In this document: positions 8,700-19,105 of the stretch, in pieces
Numbering within the stretch: position 1 is the first letter of the stretch
How the letters are laid out: the number at the start of each line of letters is the position of its first letter
Assembly (NCBI GenBank): GCA_017938315.1
Contig: JAGBBV010000030.1
Coordinates: 62,001-126,000, forward strand
Origin: Lachnospiraceae bacterium
GTDB taxonomy: Bacteria; Bacillota; Clostridia; Lachnospirales; Lachnospiraceae
Reading direction: 5' to 3'
Length of the DNA: 64,000 bases
Notes under the pieces: model-generated
Database searches by the model: none
Told to the model about the DNA's origin: nothing
What the model saw: only the letters and a program-made list of their open reading frames with translations
Program-made: the position numbers and the translations under genes

Positions 8700-11564
8700 A
8701 TGAGTTTAGCAGATAAACATGTGGAAAAACCAAGAATGCTCCCCAGAGAATATATTAAGATTAGGGGTGCATCAGAACATAATTTGAAAAATTTAGATGT
8801 GGATATTCCCAGAAATGAATTGGTAGTTCTGACGGGATTGTCAGGTTCCGGAAAGTCCTCTCTTGCTTTTGATACCATTTATGCGGAGGGGCAGAGAAGA
8901 TATATGGAATCCCTATCATCCTATGCCCGCCAGTTTTTAGGGCAGATGGAAAAGCCTAATGTGGAAAAGATAGAAGGGCTTTCTCCGGCGATTTCCATAG
9001 ACCAGAAATCTACCAATCGTAATCCCCGTTCTACAGTGGGAACAGTAACGGAAATATATGATTATTTCAGGCTCTTATATGCCAGAATCGGTATTCCCCA
9101 TTGTACAAACTGCGGCAAGGAAATCAAAAAGCAGAGTGTGGATCAGATGGTGGATCAGATTATGGAGCTGCCAGAAGGAAGTAAGATACAGCTTCTTTCA
9201 CCGGTAGTCCGGGGACGTAAGGGGGAACATGCAAAGGTTTTTGAACGTGCCAAAAGAAGCGGATATGTGCGTGTGCGTGTAGACGGTAGCATGTATGAAC
9301 TTACGGAAGAAATAAAACTTGATAAGAATATCAAGCACAATATTGAAATTGTTGTGGATCGTTTGGTGGTAAAAGAAGGAATTGAGAGACGATTGACGGA
9401 TTCCATAGAGAATGTTTTGGCTCTTTCGGAAGGGCTTTTGATGGTGGATGTGATTGATGGTGAAACCCTTAATTTTAGCCAAAGTTTTGCCTGCCCTGAT
9501 TGTGGTGTAAGCATCAGTGAAATTGAGCCCAGAAGTTTTTCCTTTAATAATCCCTTTGGTGCCTGCCCCATTTGTTTTGGCCTTGGATACAAGATGGAAT
9601 TTGATCCGGAGCTTATGATTCCTGATAAAAAATTAAGTATCAGTGAAGGTGCGATTCAGGTGATGGGATGGCAGTCCTGTACCGATAAAGGAAGCTTTAC
9701 CAATGCTGTTTTACAAGCACTTGCCAAGGAGTATCGGTTTAGTTTGGATACTCCCTTTAATCAATTGCCGGAAGATGTTCAGCATATGCTTATCCACGGT
9801 GGATTTAAAGAAGTAAAGGTTCATTATAAAGGACAAAGGGGAGAAGGTATTTACCCGATTACCTTTGAAGGGATTGTCCGTAATGTAGAGAGAAAATACC
9901 GGGAAACTTCCTCGGATATCATGAAACAGGAATATGAATCCTTTATGCGCATTACACCTTGCCATGAGTGTGAGGGTATGCGTCTTAAAAAGGAATCCCT
10001 GGCTGTTACTGTATGCGACAAGAACATTTATGAAATTACTTCCCTTTCGATCAGAAAATTGCATGAATTTTTACATGATATGAAACTGACCAAACAACAG
10101 CAGCTAATCGGACATCAGGTACTTAAAGAGATTAAGGCCAGAGTCGGTTTCCTAATGGATGTGGGGCTGGAATATCTATCTTTATCCCGTGCCACAGGAA
10201 CTTTATCCGGCGGGGAGGCACAAAGAATCCGTTTGGCGACCCAGATTGGCTCCGGCTTGGTAGGGGTATGCTATATTCTGGATGAACCCAGTATCGGTCT
10301 TCATCAGAGAGATAATGACAAACTGCTAAATACGCTAAAAAATTTGCGTGATTTGGGAAATACCCTGATTGTGGTGGAACATGATGAGGATACCATGCTT
10401 GCAGCAGATCATGTTGTGGATATCGGACCCGGCGCAGGCTCCCATGGGGGACAAGTGGTAGCCCAGGGAACTGCGGAAGAAATTATGAAGGTAGAAGAGT
10501 CTGTGACGGGGCAGTATCTCAGTGGAAAAATGAGAATTCCCGTGCCGGAAAAAAGAAGAAAACCGGCAGGGTTTTTAAAAGTTACCGGTGCAGCAGAAAA
10601 CAACTTAAAAAATATCTCGGTGGATATTCCGCTGGGAGTTTTTACCTGCGTAACAGGTGTATCCGGTTCCGGCAAAAGTTCGCTGGTAAATGAAATCTTA
10701 TATAAGAGGCTGGCAAAAGAGCTAAACCGCGCCAGAACCATTCCCGGCAAACATAAAGATATCAAAGGAATTGATAAGTTGGATAAAGTGATTGATATTG
10801 ACCAGTCGCCAATCGGAAGAACACCCCGGTCTAATCCGGCTACCTATACCGGTGTATTTGACCAGATCCGTGATTTGTTTGCAGGAACACCTGATGCAAA
10901 AGCCAAAGGCTACAAAAAAGGGCGTTTTAGTTTTAATGTGAAAGGCGGACGTTGCGAGGCATGCTGCGGAGATGGTATAATTAAGATAGAAATGCACTTT
11001 TTGCCAGATGTCTATGTGCCTTGTGAGGTTTGCGGAGGTAAACGATACAATAGGGAAACCCTTGATGTAAAATATAAAGGCAAGAGCATTTATGATGTAC
11101 TTGACATGACGGTAGAAGAAGCAGTGCCGTTTTTTGAAAATTTACCCTCTATCCGTAGGAAGATTGAGACATTAAATGACGTAGGACTTTCCTATGTGAA
11201 ATTGGGACAGCCTTCAACCACACTTTCAGGTGGTGAGGCACAGAGAATCAAACTGGCCACAGAATTAAGTAAAAGAAGTACCGGAAATACCATTTATATT
11301 TTAGATGAGCCCACCACAGGACTTCATTTTGCGGATGTTCACAAGTTGGTGGAAATTCTGCATAGATTGGCTGATGGTGGCAACACCGTAGTGGTAATCG
11401 AGCATAATCTGGACGTGATTAAGACCGCTGATTATATTATTGATATGGGACCAGAAGGTGGTGACAAGGGCGGACAGGTGATTGCCCGCGGAACACCGGA
11501 GGAGGTTTCAAAAAATCCGGATTCTTATACAGGACACTATGTGAAAAAAATGTTGGAGAGGTAA
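8700..11564 (+). CDS. uvrA: Excinuclease ABC subunit A
   Basis: Damage-recognition ATPase of excision repair, 954 aa, normal length. Two ABC cassettes: first Walker [13 protein letters not shown], second [13 protein letters not shown]; signature sequences [12 protein letters not shown] and [12 protein letters not shown]. Zinc-binding Cys pairs are visible (CPDCG...CPIC and CEACCGDG...CEVC). The last codons are 4 bases from the next start, so the EAL gene may be cotranscribed. Confidence 0.97.
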   Translation: MSLADKHVEKPRMLPREYIKIRGASEHNLKNLDVDIPRNELVVLTGLSGSGKSSLAFDTIYAEGQRRYMESLSSYARQFLGQMEKPNVEKIEGLSPAISIDQKSTNRNPRSTVGTVTEIYDYFRLLYARIGIPHCTNCGKEIKKQSVDQMVDQIMELPEGSKIQLLSPVVRGRKGEHAKVFERAKRSGYVRVRVDGSMYELTEEIKLDKNIKHNIEIVVDRLVVKEGIERRLTDSIENVLALSEGLLMVDVIDGETLNFSQSFACPDCGVSISEIEPRSFSFNNPFGACPICFGLGYKMEFDPELMIPDKKLSISEGAIQVMGWQSCTDKGSFTNAVLQALAKEYRFSLDTPFNQLPEDVQHMLIHGGFKEVKVHYKGQRGEGIYPITFEGIVRNVERKYRETSSDIMKQEYESFMRITPCHECEGMRLKKESLAVTVCDKNIYEITSLSIRKLHEFLHDMKLTKQQQLIGHQVLKEIKARVGFLMDVGLEYLSLSRATGTLSGGEAQRIRLATQIGSGLVGVCYILDEPSIGLHQRDNDKLLNTLKNLRDLGNTLIVVEHDEDTMLAADHVVDIGPGAGSHGGQVVAQGTAEEIMKVEESVTGQYLSGKMRIPVPEKRRKPAGFLKVTGAAENNLKNISVDIPLGVFTCVTGVSGSGKSSLVNEILYKRLAKELNRARTIPGKHKDIKGIDKLDKVIDIDQSPIGRTPRSNPATYTGVFDQIRDLFAGTPDAKAKGYKKGRFSFNVKGGRCEACCGDGIIKIEMHFLPDVYVPCEVCGGKRYNRETLDVKYKGKSIYDVLDMTVEEAVPFFENLPSIRRKIETLNDVGLSYVKLGQPSTTLSGGEAQRIKLATELSKRSTGNTIYILDEPTTGLHFADVHKLVEILHRLADGGNTVVVIEHNLDVIKTADYIIDMGPEGGDKGGQVIARGTPEEVSKNPDSYTGHYVKKMLER

Positions 11565-11568
11565 TTCT

Positions 11569-13398
11569 ATGATTAAGGTAGCATCGTCTATAATAGCACA
11601 CAGACCGGAAAGAGTGTTGTATTATTTGCCTGAAATAACAGAGGAAGTAAATCAGTACATTTCTGATGGAATCTGTCCGTCCCAGTTAAAAGAATATCAG
11701 TACGCATTTGGTACTTACGATGAGGTTGGCGTATTTTACCTACCTCCTTCACTGGAAAAGGAAACCGGTATGAAATGTATTATCGGAATAGAGTACCGCA
11801 AGGATGACGATGTGCTGAACTTGCCGGAACATCTTCCCTTTGTTACGTTACCGGCTTGTGATATTGTTATGCTGGATGTTGCCTACGAATACCAGTTGAA
11901 TGAGCAATTATTGAGTAATATTATCTGTGATGCACAGAAAGAAAGGCATGAAAGGAGTGCAGAATACCGTTATATAAATGAAGGGCTTATTACGGCATTT
12001 CATTCAAAAGAAAAGTTGCGGTTGTTATATGAAGTTGAGCTGGTTAACAACCAGGAATACTTTTCTTTTGGTAATCATGAGGACTATAGAAAAGAAGATA
12101 TATTTAGCAGAGCATATTGCGAACCAATTACGGGGTATTATAATTGGACATGGCTCTGGGAACGCCTGCGGACCTATTATCTTCAGGGAGTGAATGATTA
12201 TGCTTTTGTCCATTTTGACATTAAAGATTTTAAAATGGTGAACGAACTTTATAATCATCAGATTGCCAATTCCCTTTTAATCCGTGTGGCCCGGAATATT
12301 GAAAAACATAAGGACTGGATTTATTTTGGAGCGAGATGTCACAATGATAATTTCGCCATGATGATAAAGGATATGCCTGAGCAAGAAATCCGGAAAAAAC
12401 TCTTTGCGTTTTTTGAAGAAATATCATGTCTTGACGCGGATCCTTCCTATAAAGTGTATTACCGATGCGGTGTTGTGGGTATGCGTAATGCCATGCGAAC
12501 GGGAGATACGGTAGCTGACTGTGCCAAGCTTGCACAGGCGATGGGTACAGGTATCCATATGACGGAAATTAATTTTTACACAGATCAGATGCATGAAAAT
12601 GCCCTTTGGGGAAAACAGTTAAAAGCATATCTTGATACAGCCATTATGGGCAATGAATTTTTGGTTTACCTGCAACCGAAATTTGACATTCAAAATGAAA
12701 GTATCTGCGGAGCAGAGGCGCTAATCCGTTGGAACTATAAACATAAAGAGTTCCTTGCACCGTTCCGGTTTATACCATATTTTGAATCAGATGATTCCAT
12801 CATTAAAGTGGATGATGTTGTCTTACATAAAGTATGTGCCAAACTAAAAGAGTGGAAAGCAAAAGGATATAAACTGTATCCTGTTTCAGTGAACTTATCG
12901 CGCAAGAATATGGAGAGGACCGGACTTGCTGACCATTTAGCGGGGATTGTTGATGCTTATAAAGTGGAACATTCGTTGATAGAATTTGAATTGACAGAGT
13001 CAGCAGCATATGACAACCAAAAATATATGGTTTCTGTTTTGAATGAACTAAAAGACAAAGGATTTCTCATTTCAATGGACGATTTTGGAACGGGATATTC
13101 CTCTTTCAGTTTGCTTAAAGAAATGCCGTTGGATACACTGAAAATAGATAAAAGTTTTGTAGACCCGATTATGATAAAAACGGAATCTGAAAAAAACCAG
13201 ATTATTTTGCGGCATATCATTTCCATGGCGAGGGAACTGGGAATACACTGTATTGCAGAAGGAATAGAAGAATATGAGCAGGTGCTGGCGTTGAGGGAGC
13301 TGGGCTGCGAAACAGTACAGGGATATTATTATAGTAAGCCGATTCCTACAGAAAACTTTGAAGAAAAATATTTGGAGAAAAAAGAGGAAAAGGTATAA
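11569..13398 (+). CDS. EAL domain c-di-GMP phosphodiesterase with degenerate GGDEF
   Basis: Probable c-di-GMP hydrolase, 609 aa. The N-terminal ~150 residues are of unknown type with no TM helix; a GGDEF-like domain follows (~190-330) in which the signature is replaced by ARCHNDNF, so it should not make c-di-GMP. The EAL domain (~345-600) keeps the expected residues: EALIRW, SVNLS, ELTES, MDDFGTGYSS, KIDKSFV and AEGIE. It is therefore predicted to be active, perhaps with the broken GGDEF domain as a GTP sensor, as in known hybrid enzymes. It is soluble and follows uvrA by 4 bases; a terminator follows. Confidence 0.88.
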   Translation: MIKVASSIIAHRPERVLYYLPEITEEVNQYISDGICPSQLKEYQYAFGTYDEVGVFYLPPSLEKETGMKCIIGIEYRKDDDVLNLPEHLPFVTLPACDIVMLDVAYEYQLNEQLLSNIICDAQKERHERSAEYRYINEGLITAFHSKEKLRLLYEVELVNNQEYFSFGNHEDYRKEDIFSRAYCEPITGYYNWTWLWERLRTYYLQGVNDYAFVHFDIKDFKMVNELYNHQIANSLLIRVARNIEKHKDWIYFGARCHNDNFAMMIKDMPEQEIRKKLFAFFEEISCLDADPSYKVYYRCGVVGMRNAMRTGDTVADCAKLAQAMGTGIHMTEINFYTDQMHENALWGKQLKAYLDTAIMGNEFLVYLQPKFDIQNESICGAEALIRWNYKHKEFLAPFRFIPYFESDDSIIKVDDVVLHKVCAKLKEWKAKGYKLYPVSVNLSRKNMERTGLADHLAGIVDAYKVEHSLIEFELTESAAYDNQKYMVSVLNELKDKGFLISMDDFGTGYSSFSLLKEMPLDTLKIDKSFVDPIMIKTESEKNQIILRHIISMARELGIHCIAEGIEEYEQVLALRELGCETVQGYYYSKPIPTENFEEKYLEKKEEKV

Positions 13399-13437
13399 AG
13401 AAAACATAGAAAAAGACCGATTATAAAAATATAGCAT

Positions 13438-13489
13438 GGACGCAGTGAAGGAACGGAAGGAACCGCTTTTTCACTGTGCCATTTTTTTT
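13438..13489 (+). terminator. Rho-independent terminator after EAL gene
   Basis: Stem pairing GCAGTGAA with TTCACTGTGC across a ~19-base loop, followed by eight T residues. Confidence 0.7.
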
Positions 13490-13513
13490 CTATTAAAATT
13501 TTGTGAAATCCCT

Positions 13514-13541
13514 TTGAAAATACTTTTGTATGGGTTATAAT
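13514..13541 (+). promoter_or_regulatory. Promoter upstream of mreB
   Basis: TTGAAA, a 16-base spacer and TATAAT, about 70 bases before the mreB start. Confidence 0.55.
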
Positions 13542-13610
13542 AACTCTGTGTGTTTTTTTACAGAATTATAGTAACTTTAAAATAGATAAAACAGAAAGGG
13601 GCATCGCAAT

Positions 13611-14603
13611 ATGCAGTACACAGACATCGGAATTGATTTGGGAACAGCGAGTATTTTAGTTTACATCAGAGGTAGAGGAGTTGTCTTAAAAGAGCCCTCT
13701 GTAGTTGCTTACGATAGAGATACCAATAAAATTAAGGCGATTGGAGAAGATGCAAGACTTATGCTGGGTAGAACTCCCGGAAATATTATGGCAGTCCGTC
13801 CCCTTCGTCAGGGTGTTATCTCCGACTACAAGGTGACAGAACAGATGATGAAATATTTCATCCAGAAAGCACTTGGCAGAAAGGCGTTCCGTAAACCCAG
13901 AATCGCAGTATGTGTACCAAGCGGTGTTACCGAAGTAGAAAAGAAGGCAGTTGAAGATGCTACGCTTATGGCAGGTGCCAGAGAAGTGTCTATTATCGAA
14001 GAACCCATTGCAGCAGCAATCGGTGCAGGAATTGATATTTCCAAACCCTGCGGAAATATGATTGTTGATATCGGAGGAGGAACTTCCGATATAGCTGTTA
14101 TTTCCCTCGGAGGAACCGTAGTAAGTGCCTCCATTAAAATAGCAGGTGATGACTTTGATGAAGCTCTTGTCCGTTATATGAGAAAGAAACATAATCTGCT
14201 GATTGGTGAAAGAACAGCAGAAGACATTAAAATTAAAATCGGCTCTGCATTCCCCCGTTCCGAAGTGGACTACATGGATGTCAGAGGACGTAACCTGGTA
14301 ACAGGTCTTCCCAAAACCGTTAAAGTTTCTTCTGAAGAAACAGAAGAAGCATTACGAGAGACGACAGCACAAATTATTGAAACCATACACAGCGTTTTGG
14401 AGAAAACTCCCCCGGAATTGGCAGCGGATATCGCTGACAGAGGAATTGTTCTTACCGGTGGCGGAAGCCTACTTCGCGGATTGGAAGATTTGATTTGTGA
14501 GAAGACAGGAATTAACACCATGACTGCAGAAGATCCCATGACAGCAGTTGCAATCGGCACAGGAAAATATGTTGAGTTTCTGGCAGGTTATAAGGAAGAC
14601 TAA
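13611..14603 (+). CDS. mreB: Rod shape-determining protein MreB/Mbl
   Basis: Actin-like ATPase that guides lateral cell-wall synthesis, 330 aa. Phosphate-binding loops DIGIDLGTASI near the N-terminus and DIGGGTSDIAVISLGG at ~150-165; adenosine loop LTGGGSLLRGL at ~282-292. It stands without mreC or mreD and instead precedes flagellar rod genes, the arrangement known for mbl (mbl-flhO-flhP in Bacillus), so Mbl may be the better name. GAAAGGGG precedes the ATG. Confidence 0.93.
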   Translation: MQYTDIGIDLGTASILVYIRGRGVVLKEPSVVAYDRDTNKIKAIGEDARLMLGRTPGNIMAVRPLRQGVISDYKVTEQMMKYFIQKALGRKAFRKPRIAVCVPSGVTEVEKKAVEDATLMAGAREVSIIEEPIAAAIGAGIDISKPCGNMIVDIGGGTSDIAVISLGGTVVSASIKIAGDDFDEALVRYMRKKHNLLIGERTAEDIKIKIGSAFPRSEVDYMDVRGRNLVTGLPKTVKVSSEETEEALRETTAQIIETIHSVLEKTPPELAADIADRGIVLTGGGSLLRGLEDLICEKTGINTMTAEDPMTAVAIGTGKYVEFLAGYKED

Positions 14604-14625
14604 CTTCTAAAGAGAGGGTGTTTTT

Positions 14626-15402
14626 ATGGTAAAAGGACTTTACAGCGCTTATACCGGAATGATTAATCAGGAACACAGAATGGATGTGCTCACAAATAAC
14701 TTGGCCAATGCGGCAACCAATGGCTACAAAAAGGAAGGGGCAACCAGTCAGTCATTTGACTCTGTTCTTGCCTATAAAATTAAAGATGCTTCCGAAGGAT
14801 ACCATTTGGCAAAGAGAATTGGAACCAATCATCCCGGCGTGAAAATTGGTGAGGGTTATACAGACTTTTCACAAGGTTCTTTAAAAACCACAGCCAATAT
14901 TTACGATCTTGCACTCACAGATACAGGTTTTTTTGCCATAGAGTTTAAAAATAAAGCAGGAGAAACCTCTGTAAAGTACACCCGTGATGGAAACTTCACG
15001 TTGACGGATGACGGAAGATTGGTAACCCAGGAAGGCGATGCTGTATTGGATACCAATGGAAAACCCATTCAGATAAGTACTATCTTAGAGACGGAAATTA
15101 ACAGACAAGGTCAGATTATTCAGGATGGAAGGGTAGTTGCTACCATCCAAGTGACTGATTTTGAAGACTATAATTATCTGGAAAGATACGGAGAAAATTA
15201 TTATCAGCCGGTAGAAGGTGCCGTTGAAAAAGAAGCGGCAGCAAAGGTTTATTCAGGATATTTGGAAACTTCCAATATTTCTGTAGTGACAGAAATGGTA
15301 AATATGATTACGGTACAAAGAGCCTATGAAAGCAATCAGAAAGTGATTACCACTTATGACGGTACCCTTGATATTGCAGCAAATCAGCTCGGAAGACTCT
15401 AG
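14626..15402 (+). CDS. Flagellar basal-body rod protein, FlgF/FlhO-like
   Basis: Flagellar rod/hook-basal body protein, 258 aa. N-terminal motif MVKGLYSAYTGM with NNLANAATNGYKKEG is the flg_bb_rod signature; the C-terminus (EMVNMITVQRAYESNQKVI) is the matching coiled-coil end. It is exported by the flagellar type III system, so no signal peptide is expected. It pairs with the next gene as the FlhO/FlhP pair does downstream of mbl. Confidence 0.9.
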   Translation: MVKGLYSAYTGMINQEHRMDVLTNNLANAATNGYKKEGATSQSFDSVLAYKIKDASEGYHLAKRIGTNHPGVKIGEGYTDFSQGSLKTTANIYDLALTDTGFFAIEFKNKAGETSVKYTRDGNFTLTDDGRLVTQEGDAVLDTNGKPIQISTILETEINRQGQIIQDGRVVATIQVTDFEDYNYLERYGENYYQPVEGAVEKEAAAKVYSGYLETSNISVVTEMVNMITVQRAYESNQKVITTYDGTLDIAANQLGRL

Positions 15403-15419
15403 TTTGGAGGTGACAGTGT

Positions 15420-16238
15420 ATGGTTAGAAGTTTATGGTCAGCGGCAACAGGTATGAATGCACAGCAGACAAACGTAGATACGATTGCAAACAACCTTGCC
15501 AATGTAAACACAGTGGGATATAAAACCCAGTCTGCACAGTTTAAATCCTTGCTTTATCAAAATTTGCAAACAGTGACAACTACGGCAAACGGTGATCCGA
15601 AGCCTACTTCATCCCAAGTGGGTCTTGGTGTAAGAAATTCATCCATTAATTCTATTTTTACCCAGGGAAGTCTTCTTGCATCTAACAGTGATACCTCTTT
15701 TGCGATTGAAGGAGATGGATTTTTCTCTATCAGAGGAAGCGACGGAAATACATATTATACCAGAAATGGTGATTTCACATGGGCTACCAATGCAGGTGGT
15801 GGTGTTATCTTAACAAATACTGACGGACTTCCTGTGCTTAGTTCTACCGGTCAGGCCATTACATTAAATTCAAACTATGTAACAAGCAAGATTACCATAA
15901 CAAAAGACGGAACCGTATGCTATCCGGACGCAAGTAATAATCCCCAATCCCTTGGGATTACTATAGGTGTTTATCAATTTAACAATCCCGGTGGATTAGA
16001 GAGAGAAGGGGACAGCCTTTGGAAGGTTACAGAGGCCAGTGGAGTGGCAATGAACGAAGCAACCAATGGAAGCCTGCAGAAGAGTAATATCGTACAGGGG
16101 TATCTGGAAGGATCTAATGTGCAGGTTGCAGATGAAATGGTAAATCTGATTGTGGCACAGAGGGCATATGAAATGAACTCCAAAGCCATCACCACCACCG
16201 ACGAAATGATGCAAACAGCTAACAATGTGAAGCGTTAG
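15420..16238 (+). CDS. Flagellar rod/hook-basal body protein, FlgG/FlhP-like
   Basis: 272 aa. MVRSLWSAATGMNAQQTNVD and NNLANVNTVGYKTQ at the N-terminus and EMVNLIVAQRAYEMNSKAI at the C-terminus mark it as FlgG-type. Paralogue of the gene just before it (17 bases apart); together they probably build the distal rod. TTTGGAGGTG precedes the ATG. Confidence 0.92.
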   Translation: MVRSLWSAATGMNAQQTNVDTIANNLANVNTVGYKTQSAQFKSLLYQNLQTVTTTANGDPKPTSSQVGLGVRNSSINSIFTQGSLLASNSDTSFAIEGDGFFSIRGSDGNTYYTRNGDFTWATNAGGGVILTNTDGLPVLSSTGQAITLNSNYVTSKITITKDGTVCYPDASNNPQSLGITIGVYQFNNPGGLEREGDSLWKVTEASGVAMNEATNGSLQKSNIVQGYLEGSNVQVADEMVNLIVAQRAYEMNSKAITTTDEMMQTANNVKR

Positions 16239-16412
16239 CGAGTCAAGCATATGATTTTTATGCTTGCATAAAAAATCATATATTTGACGAGCGCGTATCA
16301 TGAGCGAAGGCGGAGCCGTAGCGAATGAGACTTGCGCGGTAAGCGCAAGGAACGCTTCAGAGGAAGCGTGAAGGAAGGCGCGTAGCGCAAGGAACGCTTC
16401 AGAAGAAGAGGT
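16239..16412 (+). repeat. Hairpin-rich intergenic repeat between rod genes
   Basis: A long imperfect stem (16243-16287: ATATGATTTTT pairs with AAAAAATCATAT, flanked by TCAA/TTGA) is followed by perfect small hairpins: CTTGCGC-GGTAA-GCGCAAG, and AACGCTTC-AGAG-GAAGCGT. The string GCGCAAGGAACGCTTCAGA occurs twice, about 40 bases apart. GC content is clearly higher than in the genes around it. I recall this style of intergenic filler from Lachnospiraceae genomes but cannot confirm it here. Confidence 0.6.
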
Positions 16413-16418
16413 GTAATT

Positions 16419-16775
16419 ATGGACGTAAACGCAATTACCCAGGCCTACACAGAATATATGGCCACGCAGAATACAACAGGTACCAAATTAAATAAGACCC
16501 TTGAAACCACAGACTATGCAAAGGCAACTGATGATGAACTCATGGATGCCTGTAAGCAGTTTGAAGCATACTTTGTGGAAATGGTTTTCAAAGAAATGGA
16601 GAAAACCGTAGATTGCTTTAAGGCAGAAGAAAGCAGCTCCAGTCAAAGCGGTCTGGTGGACTATTTTAAGGACACGGCTCTTCAGGATTTGGCTGCGACA
16701 ACGACAGACATTCAGGGACTTGGACTTGCTCAGACGTTGTATGAGCAGATGAAAAGAAATTACGGTTTGGAATAA
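16419..16775 (+). CDS. Flagellar rod-binding protein (FlgJ N-terminal domain type)
   Basis: 118 aa. DDELMDACKQFEAYFVEMVF is the start of the FlgJ-like rod-binding domain, and the end GLAQTLYEQMKRNYG fits too. The muramidase half of enterobacterial FlgJ is absent, as usual in Clostridia. It acts as a rod cap during assembly. GAAGAGGTG precedes the ATG. Confidence 0.85.
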   Translation: MDVNAITQAYTEYMATQNTTGTKLNKTLETTDYAKATDDELMDACKQFEAYFVEMVFKEMEKTVDCFKAEESSSSQSGLVDYFKDTALQDLAATTTDIQGLGLAQTLYEQMKRNYGLE

Positions 16776-16793
16776 AGATTATGCAAATAAAGT

Positions 16794-16838
16794 GGCTGCT
16801 GATAACGGATAAAACCGTTTTATCATGCAGCCCTTTTT
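16794..16838 (+). terminator. Terminator ending the rod operon
   Basis: GGCTGC-TGATAA-CGG pairs with CCG-TTATCA-GCAGCC around a short A-rich loop, followed by CCCTTTTT. It lies inside the long reading frame that begins at 16781, which argues against that start for recD2. Confidence 0.75.
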
Positions 16839-16867
16839 ACTGTGATATGCACGGAAGGAAGACTGAG

Positions 16868-19105
16868 TTGGAAAAAGTAAAAGGATATATTGACCATATC
16901 ATTTATCAGAATAGGGAAAACGGCTATGCAGTACTTTTGCTCATCGTCGATGAGGAAGAGCTAACCTGTGTAGGTTCTTTTAAAAACGTAGAGGCGGGAG
17001 AAACCCTGGAAATTGAAGGTACTTATGTGGAGCATCCCTTATATGGGAGCCAGTTAAAAGCAGAAAGCTTTCGCGTTGTGCCGCCGGATGACCTTGTAAG
17101 TATGGAAAGATATTTAAGCTCCGGTGCCATAAAAGGAATCGGGGAAGCACTTGCCAAAAGAATTATAAAGGCATTTGGGGAAGACACTTTCCGTATTATA
17201 GAAGAGGAACCGGAAAGACTTTCCGAAATAAAAGGCATCAGTGAGAGAAAAGCAAGAGAAATTGCCATTCAGATGATTGAAAAGAAGGATATGCGTGAGG
17301 CCTTTGTCTTCCTACAACAATATGGAATATCCAATACACTGGCGGTGAAAATTTACCATCAATACGGTATGAATTTATATGGGATTATGAAAGAAAACCC
17401 ATACCGCCTGGCAGAAGATATTACGGGAATCGGATTTCGCTTGGCAGATGAGATAGCATCTAAAATAGGCATTCATACAGACTCTGATTACCGGATCAGA
17501 AGCGGAATTCTCTATGCGCTTTTGCAGGCTTCCGGAGAAGGTCATACCTATCTTCCTATGGAACATTTACTTGACCGGGCAGCAATGCTTCTTGGGTTAT
17601 CGCCAAAGGCCATTGAGCCCCAGGTGAGCAATTTGGCCATGGACAAAAAACTGGTAATAAAATCCTCAGGTGACAAAAAAAGTGTGTATGCGTCTGCTTA
17701 TTATTATACAGAACTTCAATGTGCCAGGATGCTGCACGACCTCAATATTTCCATGGAAAGAGAACTTTTGCCCTGCGAAGAGAGCAAGGTGGAAAGTATT
17801 TTGACAGCTATGGGGGAAGAGCAGGGGCTTGAACTTGATGAATTGCAGAAAAAAGCAGTGATGATGAGTATCCGCAACGGCTTAATGATTTTATCAGGAG
17901 GCCCGGGAACAGGTAAAACCACGACCATTAATACCATCATTCAATATTTTGAAGCAGAGGGAATGGACATTCTTCTGGCGGCACCTACGGGAAGAGCCGC
18001 TAAAAGAATGACGGAGACTACCGGTTTTGAAGCCCGCACTATCCATCGTCTTTTGGAAATTAACGGCCTTGTGGAGGATGGGAAAAGTGCGGGCTTTGAG
18101 AGAAATGAAGAAAACCCCTTGGAAGCGGACGTTATTATCATAGATGAGATGTCCATGGTGGATGTTCATTTGCTGAAAGCCCTTCTTAGTGCGGTAAGTG
18201 TGGGTACCAGATTAATTTTGGTGGGAGATATGAACCAGCTTCCCAGTGTAGGCCCCGGGCAGGTGTTGCAGGATTTAATAGAGAGCGGTGCATTCCCTGT
18301 GGTAAAACTGGAAAAAATATTCCGGCAGGCGGAGGAAAGTGACATTGTTGTAAATGCACACAAAATTAATCGCGGTGAAAAACCAGAGTTTGATAATAAA
18401 AGCAAGGATTTCTTTTTGCTTGAGAGAAATGACGTCAATGTCATATATAAACATATGATACAGTTGATAACAGAAAAATTACCGCCCTATGTAGAAGCGG
18501 GACCTTTTGACATACAGGTGCTGACGCCAATGCGAAAGGGAAGTCTGGGCGTAGAAACATTAAACAATATTTTACAAAAATATTTGAATCCAAATTCCCC
18601 TGAAAAGAAAGAGTACATGAGTGGAGAACGGCTTTTTAGGGAAGGCGACAAGGTCATGCAGATCAAAAATAATTATCAGATTACCTGGGAGATTTTAAGC
18701 CGTTATGGGATTCCCATTGATAAAGGAATGGGTGTTTTCAACGGTGATATGGGCGTGATAAAAGAAATAAATGAAACGGCACAGACTTTGACGGTAGAGT
18801 ATGATGAACACCGCTTGGTGGAATATCCTTTTACAGAGCTGGATGAAATTGAACTTGCCTATGCAATCACCATACACAAGTCCCAGGGAAGTGAGTATCC
18901 GGCAGTGATTTTGCCGTTGCTTTCCGGCCCTAAAATGCTGTTTAACAGAAATTTGTTATACACAGCTGTTACCAGGGCGAGAAAATGTGTAACTGTTTTG
19001 GGAAGCAAGGATGTGGTTTGTGAGATGATTGACAACGAAAAGGAGAACAGGCGCTATACGGGATTAAAAGACAGAATAAGCGAGATAGAGGGGACAGAAT
19101 GGTAA
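16868..19105 (+). CDS. recD2: RecD2-type ATP-dependent DNA helicase
   Basis: 5'-3' superfamily 1B helicase, 745 aa with the start chosen here. Walker A GGPGTGKT (~360), Walker B VIIIDEMSMVD, and C-terminal motif AITIHKSQGSEYP are present; helix-hairpin-helix-like segments occupy the N-terminal third. I chose the TTG at 16868 (giving MEKVKGYIDHI) because the ATG at 16781 lies before a strong terminator, and AAGGAAG stands 7 bases before the TTG. It overlaps the next gene by 7 bases. It acts in recombination or replication stress without RecBC. Confidence 0.92.
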   Translation: MEKVKGYIDHIIYQNRENGYAVLLLIVDEEELTCVGSFKNVEAGETLEIEGTYVEHPLYGSQLKAESFRVVPPDDLVSMERYLSSGAIKGIGEALAKRIIKAFGEDTFRIIEEEPERLSEIKGISERKAREIAIQMIEKKDMREAFVFLQQYGISNTLAVKIYHQYGMNLYGIMKENPYRLAEDITGIGFRLADEIASKIGIHTDSDYRIRSGILYALLQASGEGHTYLPMEHLLDRAAMLLGLSPKAIEPQVSNLAMDKKLVIKSSGDKKSVYASAYYYTELQCARMLHDLNISMERELLPCEESKVESILTAMGEEQGLELDELQKKAVMMSIRNGLMILSGGPGTGKTTTINTIIQYFEAEGMDILLAAPTGRAAKRMTETTGFEARTIHRLLEINGLVEDGKSAGFERNEENPLEADVIIIDEMSMVDVHLLKALLSAVSVGTRLILVGDMNQLPSVGPGQVLQDLIESGAFPVVKLEKIFRQAEESDIVVNAHKINRGEKPEFDNKSKDFFLLERNDVNVIYKHMIQLITEKLPPYVEAGPFDIQVLTPMRKGSLGVETLNNILQKYLNPNSPEKKEYMSGERLFREGDKVMQIKNNYQITWEILSRYGIPIDKGMGVFNGDMGVIKEINETAQTLTVEYDEHRLVEYPFTELDEIELAYAITIHKSQGSEYPAVILPLLSGPKMLFNRNLLYTAVTRARKCVTVLGSKDVVCEMIDNEKENRRYTGLKDRISEIEGTEW

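Noticed and set aside
16345..16405. Two copies of a 19-base repeat, thought of as CRISPR-like
   Set aside because: Only two copies, spacer is itself hairpin-forming, no cas genes.
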